In this document: positions 30,783-40,097 of the stretch, piece after piece
Position numbering within the stretch: position 1 is the stretch's first letter
Layout: every line of letters begins with the position of its first letter
Source: Corallium rubrum
Lineage: Eukaryota; Cnidaria; Anthozoa; Scleralcyonacea; Coralliidae
Direction: 5' to 3'
Length of the DNA stretch: 64,000 nt
Assembly (NCBI GenBank): GCA_964035015.1
Contig: OZ035998.1
Location: 16,546,679 to 16,610,678 of the forward strand
Position numbers and translations under genes: made by a program
Notes under the pieces: generated by a model
What the model saw: the letters and a program-made list of their open reading frames with translations, nothing else
What the model was told of the DNA's origin: nothing
The model's database searches: none

Positions 30783-33110
30783 TTGTTGTGTTTTTTTAAA
30801 AGACGATCTTGGGTTACTCAGAGTTTCAAATGGTAACCTCTTACCCATTGACAACAGTGCACTGGTCGCACCCAATGACCTATGTCTGCAGTTTGGCAGT
30901 TGTTTTTTGGCCGGAGATTTGCGATCGAACGAGCAAGCAGCTTTGGCCAGTATCCACACCTTATTTCTCCGCGAACACAACAGAATTGCCAAAGAACTTA
31001 AGAGAATCAATGGTCACTGGGATGGCGAGAGAATATACCAGGAAGCACGTAAAATTGTCGGCGCTCTGGTTCAGAAAATTACGTACGAAGATTGGTTGCC
31101 CATTATTATTGGAAATCGTCTAAGGAGGTATCGAGGCTATAATCGCAACGTAGACGCAAGTATAAGAAACGGATTTGCTGCCGCAGCCTTCCGAATGGGT
31201 CACAGTTTAATCAGACCCACTTTTGACTATTTGAACGCCAATTTTGATCCCGCTCTACCAGCTCCAATTCCATTAGTTCAAATGTATTTCAACAACACTT
31301 TGATTCAATCCCTCGGCATGGAAGGGTTTTTGTTTGGAGCAGCTGGCAATTCATCGCAAGAAATGGACAGTGAAGTAGCCATAGGAGCAACACAGCAACT
31401 TTTTGAAAGGGCTAACAGAATTGGCCTTGATTTAGCCGCTTTGAATATTCAGCGAGGACGGGACCACGGGCTACCTGGTTACGGCACATATGTAAGAGAG
31501 TGTATCAAATTTGGTCAGCGTTACCCGAGAGGAGCTGAAAATGCATCATCATTTGACGACCTCGCTGGCGTGATACAAAATGAGACGGTTCGAAATAGCC
31601 TCAGTGCTGTGTACAACGATGATCCAGAAAATGTCGACCTCTGGCCAGCTGGACTTGCCGAGACCGCACTTCCTGGTGGTATTCTTGGACCAACATTCAC
31701 TTGCCTGCTTCGTGATCAATTCCGGCGGCTTCGGGATGGCGATCGGTTCTTTTACCGGAACAGAGGTGTGTTCACTCGTCGGCAACGACGAGCAATCCGC
31801 CGTACCACTCTGTCAAGTATAATGTGCGAAAATCTCATCGGTATCGTATCCGTGTCTAGAAATGTCTTCAGAGATAACTTTAGGCCAAGTTGCGGACGTA
31901 TCCCTCGACTAAATTTGGAATTCTGGAGAGGTAAATATATATATATATATAAGTGACTTAAAATCATGCAGACTTATAGCGCACAGCTGTTATTAAAGTG
32001 CTCATGACATAAGAAAAATTATCTCAGATTTTTATGATTGTATTTTGAAGAACACTTAAAAATGAAGCATGGCTTTTACACGCCTTTCACATCTTATCCC
32101 GTTCTCGAGTTATTAGTAGGCATCTTAAGATCTACGACGGCGACCACAACGGCGACATCTTCAACATCTTCAAACAAAAAAACTTATTTTTGCCAAAATT
32201 AGTAAAGTGAATGTATATTTCTTTGCCCCAAGAGAAATCTTCTTACTGTCCAGCATTTTCACGTCTTCAGGACGGCGTCGACTAACCAAAAGATGACATA
32301 ATACAAGACTAACACTAGCTACAATTATAACATAGCTTTGATATAGCAACGTTTTTGATTGGCTGCCGTGCATGCTCCATAACTCGATGGAGCACGGCAA
32401 AAAAGCGCGGGGAAAAATTTCAAAACAAAACTGAGTTTTAAATTGACTTTTTATGGCCTTTTATATTATCAAAATACCAAGTCATTTAATTTTATTGAGT
32501 AATAAAGAACAACGACCCAGAAGACATAAACTGGGTCTGGGTAACCGAGTTTAAACTGTCCTTTTGGTTGGATTTTAGTGAACAAAAAATACTTGGCTAC
32601 GAAAGTAGAAAACACAACAACCAAAACGATTCGCCGGCTTGTGAAAGGATTCAATGCTATATGTTATAAAAGAAGTGGCTCATGGTTTAGTGTGCTCCAT
32701 CGAGTTATGGATGCACTTGGGAAATTTGGAGAGCACTCAAAAATCTAGAGCGCTCCCAATTTCCCGCGTGCATCCATAACTCCATGGAGCACGCTAAACC
32801 ATGAGCCATTTCTTAAATATCAAATATAATAGTCAGTTAACCGTGACTTCTTTACGTCTCGAACTAATCAAACGAGGCTTGAGATCTAGAATATGAAGTA
32901 CATGCAAGTGAGAAAAGTCGTTCCAAGTATACTGTTAAACTTTGTTATTCAAGTATATAACATATAACTAATAGAAACGAATCTATTTTAGAAAGAGTAA
33001 CAAGCTGTGATCCTAATCCATGCAAGAATAATGGCGTGTGTCGTTTTTCTTATCGACGTGGACTGCAATGCCGATGTCCCTCTGGTTTTAAAAAACCATT
33101 TTGTGATTAA
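21618..33110 (+). CDS. Secreted animal haem peroxidase with C-terminal EGF domain (paralogue 1), six exons
   Basis: The spliced CDS joins 21618-21687, 24648-25157, 28646-29090, 30122-30357, 30803-31930 and 32992-33110: 2508 nt, 835 residues. All introns are GT-AG, phases 1,1,2,1,1. A signal peptide covers residues 1-22. Residues 24-193 form a diverged N-terminal domain. Residues about 205-795 are the peroxidase (XPO/MPO superfamily) and 799-835 are one EGF module. Haem residues by family alignment: Asp323 (ester) and distal His324 in QFIDHDMT; calcium loop NTAYLDAS (397-403); catalytic Arg461 and ester Glu464 in GDLRSNEQ; proximal His554 in AFRMGHS. Gln465 stands where myeloperoxidase has its sulphonium Met, so the haem linkage should be lactoperoxidase-like. 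The protein likely oxidises halides, thiocyanate or phenols outside the cell, in defence or matrix cross-linking. Its neighbour at 40545 is a tandem paralogue. Peroxidasin-type LRR and Ig domains are absent. Confidence 0.92.
22815..22895 (-). repeat. tRNA-derived SINE head (candidate)
   Basis: On the minus strand, TAGCCTGGTGGTAACATTGT resembles a Pol III A box. CGAGTTCAAACC follows at the right distance as a B box. The anticodon arm does not fold as a functional tRNA, so this is a SINE or tRNA relic. Confidence 0.5.
23793..23862. repeat. GC-rich inverted-repeat arm, partner at 27425-27510
   Basis: ACCGGGCTCCGTGCCTTCGG and following bases match the reverse complement of 27425-27510, in an otherwise AT-rich region. 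The arms sit on either side of exon 2. Confidence 0.7.
24183..24345 (+). repeat. Dispersed repeat with hammerhead-like motif
   Basis: CTGACGAAGGGCC at 24207, then GAAACGTTAGAC, is followed by the family tail TCTGTTTCGGCAGTGTATCT...TATTTCGATTG. The same order of blocks is seen at 7396-7540, 19100-19250 and 40028-40140. Confidence 0.75.
24648..25157 (+). CDS. Peroxidase paralogue 1, exon 2: N-terminal domain
   Basis: It codes residues 24-193, starting DVVVKCVLSQN. It ends in a conserved basic-helical part with DNIFRAV, KYPIYRKLHRIL and a dibasic GTKRS. Only scattered positions match paralogue 2 (CxxxQN, TRR, DNIFRxV, KYPxY, LHRIL). The first 90 residues have alternating hydrophobic strands and may form a beta-sandwich. 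The acceptor is CTTCAAG, the donor GAAG|GTAAAG, phase 1 to phase 1. Confidence 0.85.
26740..27200 (-). repeat. Deleted copy of the 33157-34055 transposon
   Basis: It matches, inverted, both ends of the element at 33157-34055: the TTAAACCGAAGACATAATTG block, the GTGCTTGGTGGGTTTTACCG block and the terminus GTTGACCTTTAA near 27198. The middle is missing. No coding frame. Confidence 0.7.
27226..27375 (+). repeat. Inverted-repeat arm with short open frame
   Basis: It is inverted relative to 28500-28605. One frame gives MEGELDRKL and, after a shift, KEPETLFAQLAVVI, ending NIT and a stop at about 27373. The inverted arm gives MEVELDRKL and KPETMFAQLAMVI. Parallel coding-like conservation suggests a fragment of a mobile-element protein. 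Confidence 0.5.
27425..27510. repeat. GC-rich inverted-repeat arm, partner at 23793-23862
   Basis: GCCGGGCGTAGGGCCGAAGG and following bases are the reverse complement of the 23793 arm, continuing through TGCTAATCTCGACATGCGTG. Confidence 0.7.
28409..28462 (+). repeat. (GGGT)n tract, G-quadruplex-prone
   Basis: Seven or more GGGT units are followed by GGTTTGGGGGG, on the coding strand about 185 bp before the exon 3 acceptor. Confidence 0.9.
28500..28605 (-). repeat. Inverted-repeat arm next to exon 3
   Basis: It is the reverse complement of 27226-27330. It ends about 40 bp before the exon 3 acceptor, so intron 2 can fold as a stem with a loop of about 1.2 kb. Confidence 0.7.
28646..29090 (+). 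CDS. Peroxidase paralogue 1, exon 3: start of catalytic domain, distal His
   Basis: It codes residues 194-342. It includes TIDGTCNNRENPTLGAAETG, typical of animal haem peroxidases, and ends with QFIDHDMTLAPESEGGDRC. The acceptor ATTCTTAG is the only one keeping phase 1. The donor is CC|GTAAGT, phase 2. Confidence 0.9.
29091..30121 (+). other. Intron 3 of peroxidase paralogue 1
   Basis: This phase 2 intron has the donor GTAAGT and the acceptor TTGCTTTTAG. It holds a GGT-rich tract at 29193-29370 and AT-rich sequence with no gene. Confidence 0.8.
29193..29370 (+). repeat. GGT-rich degenerate repeat
   Basis: Degenerate GGTGGT/GTGGTA units cover about 180 bp with strong G/C strand skew on the transcribed strand. 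Minus-strand frames here are His/Thr low-complexity artefacts. Confidence 0.9.
30122..30357 (+). CDS. Peroxidase paralogue 1, exon 4: calcium loop
   Basis: It codes residues 342-421, with CIRFVRSAAVC and REQINVNTAYLDASMVYGSS. T397, Y399, D401 and S403 fit the peroxidase calcium loop. The donor is ACGA|GTAAGT, phase 1. Confidence 0.9.
30439..30783 (+). repeat. Compound tetranucleotide microsatellite (TTTG/TTCG/TTTA)
   Basis: The array runs (TTTG)n to about 30555, (TTCG)n to about 30670, (TTTG)n with variants, then (TTTA)n. It fills most of the 445-bp intron 4, ending about 20 bp before exon 5. It has no stops in any forward frame, giving spurious FVCLFVCL-type frames. Confidence 0.97.
30803..31930 (+). 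CDS. Peroxidase paralogue 1, exon 5: catalytic core, proximal His
   Basis: It codes residues 421-796. It includes GDLRSNEQ, HTLFLREHNRIAKEL, AAAFRMGHSLIRP with the proximal His, LNIQRGRDHG and RDQFRRLRDGDRFFY. The acceptor TTTTTAAAAG completes the Asn codon. The donor is AGAG|GTAAAT, phase 1. Confidence 0.95.
31931..32991 (+). other. Intron 5 of peroxidase paralogue 1
   Basis: This 1.06-kb phase 1 intron holds a MITE end with ATCTTAAGATCTACGACGGC near 32125, a short palindrome near 32350-32400 and the foldback at 32670-32815. No gene. Confidence 0.75.
32670..32815. repeat. Palindromic foldback element
   Basis: The left arm GGCTCATGGTTTAGTGTGCT and the right arm AGCACGCTAAACCATGAGCC are inverted, extended by ATGGATGCA/TGCATCCAT. 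Half of the same palindrome recurs near 32350-32400. Confidence 0.8.
32992..33110 (+). CDS. Peroxidase paralogue 1, exon 6: single EGF module and stop
   Basis: It codes ERVTSCDPNPCKNNGVCRF through CRCPSGFKKPFC and D, six cysteines in EGF order, then TAA. The stop lies 2 nt before a strong GTAAGT donor at 33113, where paralogue 2 splices to a second EGF exon. Confidence 0.9.
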
Positions 33111-33156
33111 AAGTAAGTTCATGATTAGGTTATGAGAGCATCTGCACTATGTATTT

Positions 33157-34055
33157 AAAGGTCAACTAAACCTTTTGAAGTTATATTTTCTTCTGAAAAG
33201 AGTTATTAGCTAACTTAGCAAAAGTAAAGAAAAATGTGAATTTCGAGGTAAAAAAAAATTTTTATCAGCAAAGCCTTCTTAGGTCCTCATGAAGCATGAC
33301 CCGCGTTTCTAGGAGAATGGGTACTCCATTGTCTTTGACGCCATATCGGTAAAACCCACCAAGCACCAACACCGTTGCCAAACGTTTTGCGCATGCGCGA
33401 CGTTCGAGCTCGTCCTCAGAAAAAGAGCAGGAAAATACTGAAATATTTGGACTGGTCCGAGAGTCCGACACAAAAGTTAAAACTATAAGCATACTACCAA
33501 AAAGATAAGGTAGGTAATTTGTGTATGGCTTCTTTGTCAATATTGTAACACATTCTGAAATTACCCCATTCGTAATTTTCTTTACCCTTTTCTTAAAACA
33601 CAAATGAATAGTCGAGTCTTACTTAGTCTTCACTGTCTGGTTGTTGTTGCAACGGCTAGTTCCCACTTTTCTTGCAATGTTTACTCCAGCAAATTCACGC
33701 ATGCGCAAACGTTTGGCAGCGGTGTTCCAAGCACCTTGTTGTTTATTACCGGTATAACATCACAAGGTACTAGTACCAGTCCCTATTTGGCGCGGTCGTC
33801 GTTCTTATCTGTTGTTTTGTAAGCGTTTTTATTGTTCTTTGATTGTTGTATTTGCTTATGTACTAGCAACCTTTGTATCCAATTTAATGTGATTATTTAC
33901 TGTGACAAATTCAATAAAATAAAATAAATAAAATAAATAAATAAAATAAAAGTGGAACCGAGTGACTGTTTTCAATTATGTCTTCGGTCTTAGATTGAAC
34001 TTTTCCTACTTTAACGAGAAATAGAATAACCTGGAAACGTATAGTTGCCCTTTAA
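33157..34055. mobile_element. Non-autonomous foldback transposon, about 0.9 kb
   Basis: The ends TTAAAGGTCAAC and GTTGCCCTTTAA are inverted. Inner arms around GCCAAACGTTTTGCGCATGC and its partner near 33700 form a second inverted pair. A deleted relative lies at 26740-27200. The short frames inside are not recognisable. Confidence 0.7.
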
Positions 34056-34694
34056 CTGGAAATATCTATATTTAGTTATTTTGCACAGAACGAGAAGGAG
34101 CATGTCAGCCGACGCTCTTGTTTGAGTAGGGAGGGGCGACTACATGTAGGGTGACTATTACACAGCACCCAATTGACATCTTGCAAATGGGTTGAAACCA
34201 GATTTCCGAATTTAGAAATACGGGTTCAGCTTACTTGAGAAAATATGCTAAGCAGTCTTTAAAAATGCGCCAAGTGACGTATTGAACTTAACTCCGCATC
34301 CCACAAGGTTCTCCAAGGTTCTCGACACTTATACGGATAGTTGGTCGGAGTTTGAGAGTGGGGAGTCCCCCGTGCAATATATTAGGCCCTAGAACCACAA
34401 TGGGGTTAATTTCTTCTAGTTGCTATGGTGTTAAGGGTCAAACTCTCTCAGTCTTCCGTGTAAAATTAGGTTCATGCATTATTTTGGGGTCATTGCATGA
34501 GTATGTACATGTTCATGTACAGTATTTCTATATAAATTTAGAAATTTGGATTCAACTCATTTACAAGATGTCAACCAGGTGTCATAATCATTCAGTCTAA
34601 ATTATACGTAATATTTCATAAACGAGTGGGAAGGGTTACAAACACGAGAGGACAATGAAAATCACGAGGCCGTTGACCGAGTAATTTTCATTGA

Positions 34695-34696
<2 letters not shown>

Positions 34697-34746
<50 letters not shown>
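34697..34746. repeat. (TA)n microsatellite
   Basis: Alternating TA immediately left of the PLE fragment; matched by another array at 35257-35322 on the right. Confidence 0.95.
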
Positions 34747-34748
<2 letters not shown>

Positions 34749-34751
<3 letters not shown>

Positions 34752-35244
34752 AAATCACGTGGCCTGAAAACAGAGAAAATCTTCTCGACGTTTCGAGCGA
34801 AGGCCCTTCGTCAGGAGAAATTAGTATTCAGCCCATTACAGGTTGTAACGATACTCGTCGTAAACAAGAAATGCGTCTCATTTACAAACTTGGTACCATT
34901 CACCCTCACGGCCTCAATGAGCGATTCTCTTTCATTTAGCTCACTATAATCCACACCTTTTCCTTATTAACCTTTTTCTGATGATTTAAATAGTAATTTA
35001 TAACCTGTTTCTTTGCCTATTTAGCTGACCCAAAATTGGGTCAGCACCTGCACACAGCTAAAATTACGTATTAATTTATTTGTTTACTTTGTTTTTATTG
35101 GCTTACATGTGTTACGTGATTCCCATTGTAGCTCTGCTATAAATACGCGTGACCACATGTGAGTTGTTTACTAATTTCTCCTGACGAAGGGCCTTCGCTC
35201 GAAACGTCGAGAAGATTTTTCTCTGTTTTTCAGGCCAACGTGAC
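34749..35244 (+). mobile_element. 5'-truncated Penelope-like retroelement fragment with inverted repeats
   Basis: Arms at 34749-34825 and 35170-35244 are inverted copies with the core CTTCTCGACGTTTCGAGCG. Between them a frame gives QPITGCNDTRRKQEMRLIYK and then GTIHPHGLNE, ending at a stop at 34939. This matches the C-terminal tail of PLE proteins after the GIY-YIG domain. TA tracts flank both sides. A 40-bp direct repeat (CAATGAAAATCACGAGGCCG...) flanks the whole block (about 34653 and 35324). Confidence 0.8.
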
Positions 35245-35256
35245 TTAACCCTGGTA

Positions 35257-35258
35257 TA

Positions 35259-35327
<69 letters not shown>

Positions 35328-35386
35328 AAAATCACGAGGCCGTTGACCTAGTAATTGTCATTAGGATAGGATAGGAGGATATTATA

Positions 35387-35458
<72 letters not shown>
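35257..35458. repeat. Two (TA)n arrays
   Basis: Long TA arrays at 35257-35322 and 35376-35458 are separated by the second CAATGAAAATCACGAGG repeat. Confidence 0.95.
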
Positions 35459-35461
<3 letters not shown>

Positions 35462-35583
35462 CATGGAAAAAATAAATACAGTATATAATTATATTTAACA
35501 TTTATGTTTAGGTTTTCTAACGTTTTTTCTTTTGTGCGAAATGAATGCCTACATGAATTAACAATTTTACTTTCTTGTTTTAG

Positions 35584-35760
35584 GTTAAAGTGCACAATTT
35601 TCCAGCCTTGATAGGACCGTCATTTATCAGTATATGTCGATTGGAATTCAGTTAATATGAGATTGTAAAATAATTGCACTACAACTTGATTATACCCGCT
35701 TAAGTTAGTTTTAGATTTTTTTCCCAATTTTGCTAATAATAAATGTAAGCTATCAGTATT
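35584..35760 (+). other. Candidate terminal non-coding exon of peroxidase paralogue 1
   Basis: It begins after a pyrimidine-rich TTACTTTCTTGTTTTAG acceptor and contains AATAAA at 35738-35743. It has no EGF-type cysteine pattern, so it is not the missing second EGF exon. Confidence 0.4.
35738..35743 (+). terminator. Candidate polyadenylation signal
   Basis: A canonical AATAAA lies 155 nt into the candidate terminal exon, with T-rich sequence downstream. Confidence 0.4.
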
Positions 35761-36186
35761 ATCTGTATTCGTCTGTCTACATAGTGTAGAATTATAATTT
35801 CAGTGTAGCTCGAGTACGCTGATCATATATACATAAGCAGTCTTTTGAAAAAGCCATTAATTAAATTTCACATTTTGCCTCCACGTTTTTGTCTCCATGT
35901 CTTTGTCTCGAGACCAAAGATCACCGCACAAAGTGGGTATCTCCCCGAAATTAATACGGTGATCCATATAAGTATAGTTCTTCATCTTACGTAAGAACGT
36001 AGTTAATAGAACAATATACATGGAAACTCGTCCAAAGTGATTGTTCTATGTTTTTGTTCAAGTTTATGGAAATTTAACCGGGCCAGCCCGGTTCATGTAA
36101 TCGCCCGGTTAGTTAGTTAACCGTAACTTTTTTCAATTATAGAATTTATGTTGCTTTTTAAGCGCCTTCGTCGTCGTCGCATCTTA

Positions 36187-36349
36187 AGGCTAGTTTCCAC
36201 TCAGGAAAATTTTTCTCAGGACAGGAACGGACAGGAAAGTTTTCTTTGTCTTGTAAGCTCTCAGTCGGAACTAATGACCTTAACACAAAAGAAACTTTCC
36301 TGTCCGTTCCTATCCTGCGGAAGATTTTCCAGAGTGGAAACTAGCCTTT
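36187..36349. mobile_element. MITE with GGCTAGTTTCCACTC ends
   Basis: GGCTAGTTTCCACTC at the left and GAGTGGAAACTAGCC at the right are perfect inverted repeats. It lies inside a larger CGTCGTCG...TTAAGGTCCCT element. A partial, inverted second copy is at about 36687-36803. Confidence 0.85.
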
Positions 36350-36686
36350 AAGGTCCCTAAGAAGTTCCCGGAAAAGGCCCTCGCGAAGGTAACTCTAAAC
36401 AAAATAGATCTTTTGATTGAAGCCCCCGCGCACGCATCACGAATATGTTCCATGCTAGCTGCATGGTAGACACCTAGAGCTCTGCTTTCATATGCGCGAC
36501 CGACAAAAGCAGTATCCCACGTAATATAGTTCTGAACTTATAATTACAGAAAAGCTGACATGGCCGGCTTTTGAAGAAGGAGAATTGTTGTCAAGGAAAA
36601 CTTGACAAGGTAGTGCGGGTTACTAAACACATCATGAGTCATTAATCAATCCCAGTCTCTGCATTCATACTGCGCAATCATTGCCG

Positions 36687-36803
36687 TCAAGGAAAGTTTC
36701 CTTTGTGTTAAAGTCATTAGTTCCAACCGAGAACTCACAAGACAAAGAAAACTTTCCTGTCCGTTCCTGTCCTGAGGAAAATTTTCCTGAGTGGAAACTA
36801 GCC
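36687..36803. repeat. Second copy of the GGCTAGTTTCCACTC MITE
   Basis: Its reverse complement matches 36187-36303, with the shared GGACAGGAACGGACAGGAAA block and the GAGTGGAAACTAGCC end. Confidence 0.8.
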
Positions 36804-36973
36804 TTAACCGTACACACGAGCAATTATAACTTTTCAAGGAAAATTGTTGGGGAAAAACTTGTTTATCGTACACACGAGCTACCAGGGAACTTGTAAGGAA
36901 AACTTGGTCGTCTGTACGGGGCTTAAGTGTTATAGAATAACACTTTTGGCAGAGAGTATAGGAGCCGAAATCC

Positions 36974-37446
36974 TTAAAGTGCATGCTTATGTCACAAAAA
37001 TGTTTTTTGACTTTTGAGTAGAGGACAAAAAGTTAGTTAATAGGTTCTTTAACATTTTTCGGTTTTCTCTTTTCATTCGCGAGATATGCGGCTCTAAACC
37101 TTGAAAAATTGGCTTTTAGCAAAAAATTGTCGCGCCCGAGAAAAAAACGGAAAAGGGTCTGGGGCGACAGCCGTGTGACGTAGCTTAAGGGACGGAGGTT
37201 CGAATTCACATGTGAAGGAGTACGAAAAAGCTATTGAGAAATTAATAAGTCCCTTAAGCTACGTCACACCACGCTCGTCCCAGACTCTTGTTGATACGCG
37301 ACATTTTCACGAAAATTGCTGTTTAGAGCCGCATATCTCGCGAATGAAAAGAGAAAACCGAAAAAATGTTAAAGAACCTATTAACTAACTTTTTGTCCTC
37401 TACTCAAAAGTTAAAAAAATTTTTTTGTGACATAAGCACTTTAAAG
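36974..37446. repeat. Large foldback (about 200-bp arms)
   Basis: The left arm runs from CTTAAAGTGC through GCGAGATATGCGGCTCTAAA. The right arm carries TTTAGAGCCGCATATCTCGC to GCACTTTAAAG. The central part also pairs (GTGTGACGTAGCTTAAGGGA with its complement). Confidence 0.85.
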
Positions 37447-37644
37447 AAGAACGTTAACTCTTTCTTTTCTTTTTAACTCTTCTTAACTTTACTATCGAGG
37501 GCTCTCCACTTGACAAGTATAATCGTCAGGCGTTGAACAGATTAAAATACTGAAGTCTGCTTCGTTCGAAAACGAACGATACGGCAGGCAAAGAGTTAAA
37601 ATGCATTTGTTACATATAGTTTGTGTCTATTGTTTCTCCTTCAC

Positions 37645-37942
37645 CATAGTCAATCGAGATATGGTCTGGAAACTCGGCAAACTTCAAAGCGCCTATAATG
37701 AGCTGTGATTTTATGTTGAACCGTACCTTACACCGTGCACATCCTTTGTTTTAGGTTTATTAATATTTAAATAGCACGGTTGAGTGACTGAACTGAAACG
37801 TTGCTATTGGACAATTCGTTCATTATACTAAAATACAATGTGTTCAGTGACCGTGCACCGTGCACAAAAATGCATAAAGGCGAACAAAAAGATAAACCAA
37901 AGACTTTAGCGGAGTTTCCAGACCATATCTCGATTGACTATG
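37645..37942. mobile_element. 298-bp MITE with 7-bp target duplication
   Basis: 31-bp perfect inverted termini (CATAGTCAATCGAGATATGG... and its complement) are flanked by CCTTCAC on both sides (37638-37644, 37943-37949). It shares interior blocks such as TTTGTTTTAGGTTTATTAAT with 52881-53187 and 1-199. Confidence 0.9.
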
Positions 37943-40027
37943 CCTTCACCTACGGAATCAGTAATCATGGCGATTGACGTGCACCCATTGAACTCTAAGT
38001 AAACTGGAACGATAACTAGATGGCGTATCATGAAGCCAAAAATGGCGGACATGGGGGCCGCCATGCACGTCAATCCCAGTCCCTTTTACTGTATAACCGA
38101 GAGAAAATGAAGCTGAATTTGGTGAACTGGGTTGCAAAAACAGCTTGAAATCAAACAAAAACTGAACTTGTTAACCACTTTTAGGCTTAAATCAAATTCC
38201 AATATACCGTAGAGTAGGTGAACACTGACATGACGAGTAAAAACAAGGAAAACAGTAAAAATATAAGCTCTCAAATGAAAGTCAACAATACGCAACCAAA
38301 ATTGCCATTGGTTTGGACAAATATAAAGAAAATACATATGAAACCCAGGTTTAAAATGAAGAGGTTGTTTATAAAAACAGTTGGGTTTTAAATTTTTAAA
38401 TTTTCAGTAGGAAAATAACAACAAAATGCACTTTACCGTGTGTTATTACAGCTCTGGAATTACTCTTCGTATCGAAAAATGTCAGATTTAGCATTTCCAC
38501 AACTGAAACTTGAGTTAGAGCTATAATTTAGCATTATCTTATTACTAATTCTTGGCAAGACAACCTTCAAACGTTTGAGATAACAAAGAAAAATAAGAGA
38601 AACCTGCATTTTCCGTATGAGTTTCGGACTCGAATTTTGCTTTTGTTCGGCAGATATTTCGTCATTCAATCCATTTTCGTGTGTAGAAATTGTTCAGGTA
38701 CAAGGCCAATAAACCCAATACATACTATCTTCTTCGTTTTCATCTATAAAAAAACTTTAGGTCTAAAAAATGGTTGTTTTTTGCAGCGAGTTTTCAGTTT
38801 TTCATTGTACGTGCCGCTCATGGGTGCTGTTGACGTCAGACGTGCAATGGCGACCCCCAGCGGCCGGAAGTTTGACTTCACCCAATCATAGGGCCCTTCT
38901 TATGGAGTTAGCGTTCCAGCTTATTTAGAGTTCAATGCGTGCACCCCAAATTTTACTCGAGCAAGCAAGGGGGCGAATCGCGGAATCGGGCTAGCCCAGG
39001 ATGAAAATGTCCATGTACTCAGAGACAGATGTACATGTATATATAATGTAATGCATGCAATGATTAGTAATAGGCTACGTATTTGTTTGATGTATGTTAG
39101 TTAGTTAGTATAGTTAGTAAGTTTTTGTAATTAGTTTCTAATTTATGTGTAAATAGTTTTAAGTTTTGTACGGCTCCTTGGAAAGCAGACATTTTTTTAC
39201 AGTCTGAAGGACTACCGTATGTAAATAAGATTAAATAGTAATAATAATAATAATAAAATAATGTAATCGTTTTCATCCCGGCAAACCGGGCTGAAAAACT
39301 GTTGAACTCGCTTCGAAACTGCACGTTCATTTACGTGATTGTGTGAATAAATAGTGCTGAAAGGAACTGAAATAGAACATCAAAACGTTGTTCGTTTGTT
39401 TCGTGAACATAGCGAAGACTTAATAAATTAATTAGTCTTCGTGAGGACGCTTTCGTGGGTTATAGCTAAGACTATAACAATCTATTTATTAACGACCTTT
39501 TTAATGAATCCCGCCATTGACAACGTCAAACTCGACCTTTTGAATTCTATTGAAAATATACAAGAGCTGATAGGACAATAACGAAATAAACTGAAAGAAT
39601 TCAAAAGGCTAACTGAAAAGAATTTGGCGTGGTGGCAGAAAATTACGCACTATATAGTGTACTTATTAATGCGTCTATTATAAAATGTAATTAATATGGA
39701 TTACACATGCCCAATGAGAGTACAGCATACAATAAGTATTTTCCAAAGATCGTGGGCGATACACATGCATATACACTCTCGCAATGATAAATATAGTCTA
39801 TTGCTAGTGTATGTGAACATTTTTAACAGCTTATACTCATTAATTGCAGTAAGAAAATGACAAATTGAACAAAAAAAAACACGCGATACGTTGCGTCTCT
39901 ATAGAGATTTCCCCTTACATGCAACGAAGGCATGCATAGGGTGAATAAATCATATCATGTATTAATTTCTACCACCACGTATACACGCTTTAAATGTTCC
40001 ATATTGGACAACTATAACGTTTCTCTC

Positions 40028-40097
40028 TGACGAAGGGCCTTCGCTCGAAACGTTAGACTCCTTACGTTCTCTGTTTCGGCTGTATATCTAACCTTAC
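40028..40097 (+). repeat. Hammerhead-like dispersed repeat
   Basis: CTGACGAAGGGCCTTCGCTC then GAAACGTTAGAC at 40028-40060, followed by the same TCTGTTTCGGCTGTATATCT tail as at 24183-24345. Confidence 0.75.

Larger units (their letters stand above)
33113..35583 (+). other. Candidate 3'UTR intron of peroxidase paralogue 1
   Basis: AA|GTAAGT follows directly after the stop. A good acceptor (CTTTCTTGTTTTAG) lies at 35583, and AATAAA follows 155 bp later. The interval is filled with mobile elements. Splicing here is inference; an alternative is polyadenylation earlier, e.g. in the AATAAA-rich run near 33910-33945. Confidence 0.45.

Noticed and set aside
30373-31956. A single 527-codon frame joining the FVCL/FVRS repeat to the peroxidase
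   Set aside because: The first half is the intronic TTTG/TTCG array that happens to lack stops. Exon 4 read through its donor hits a stop before the array.
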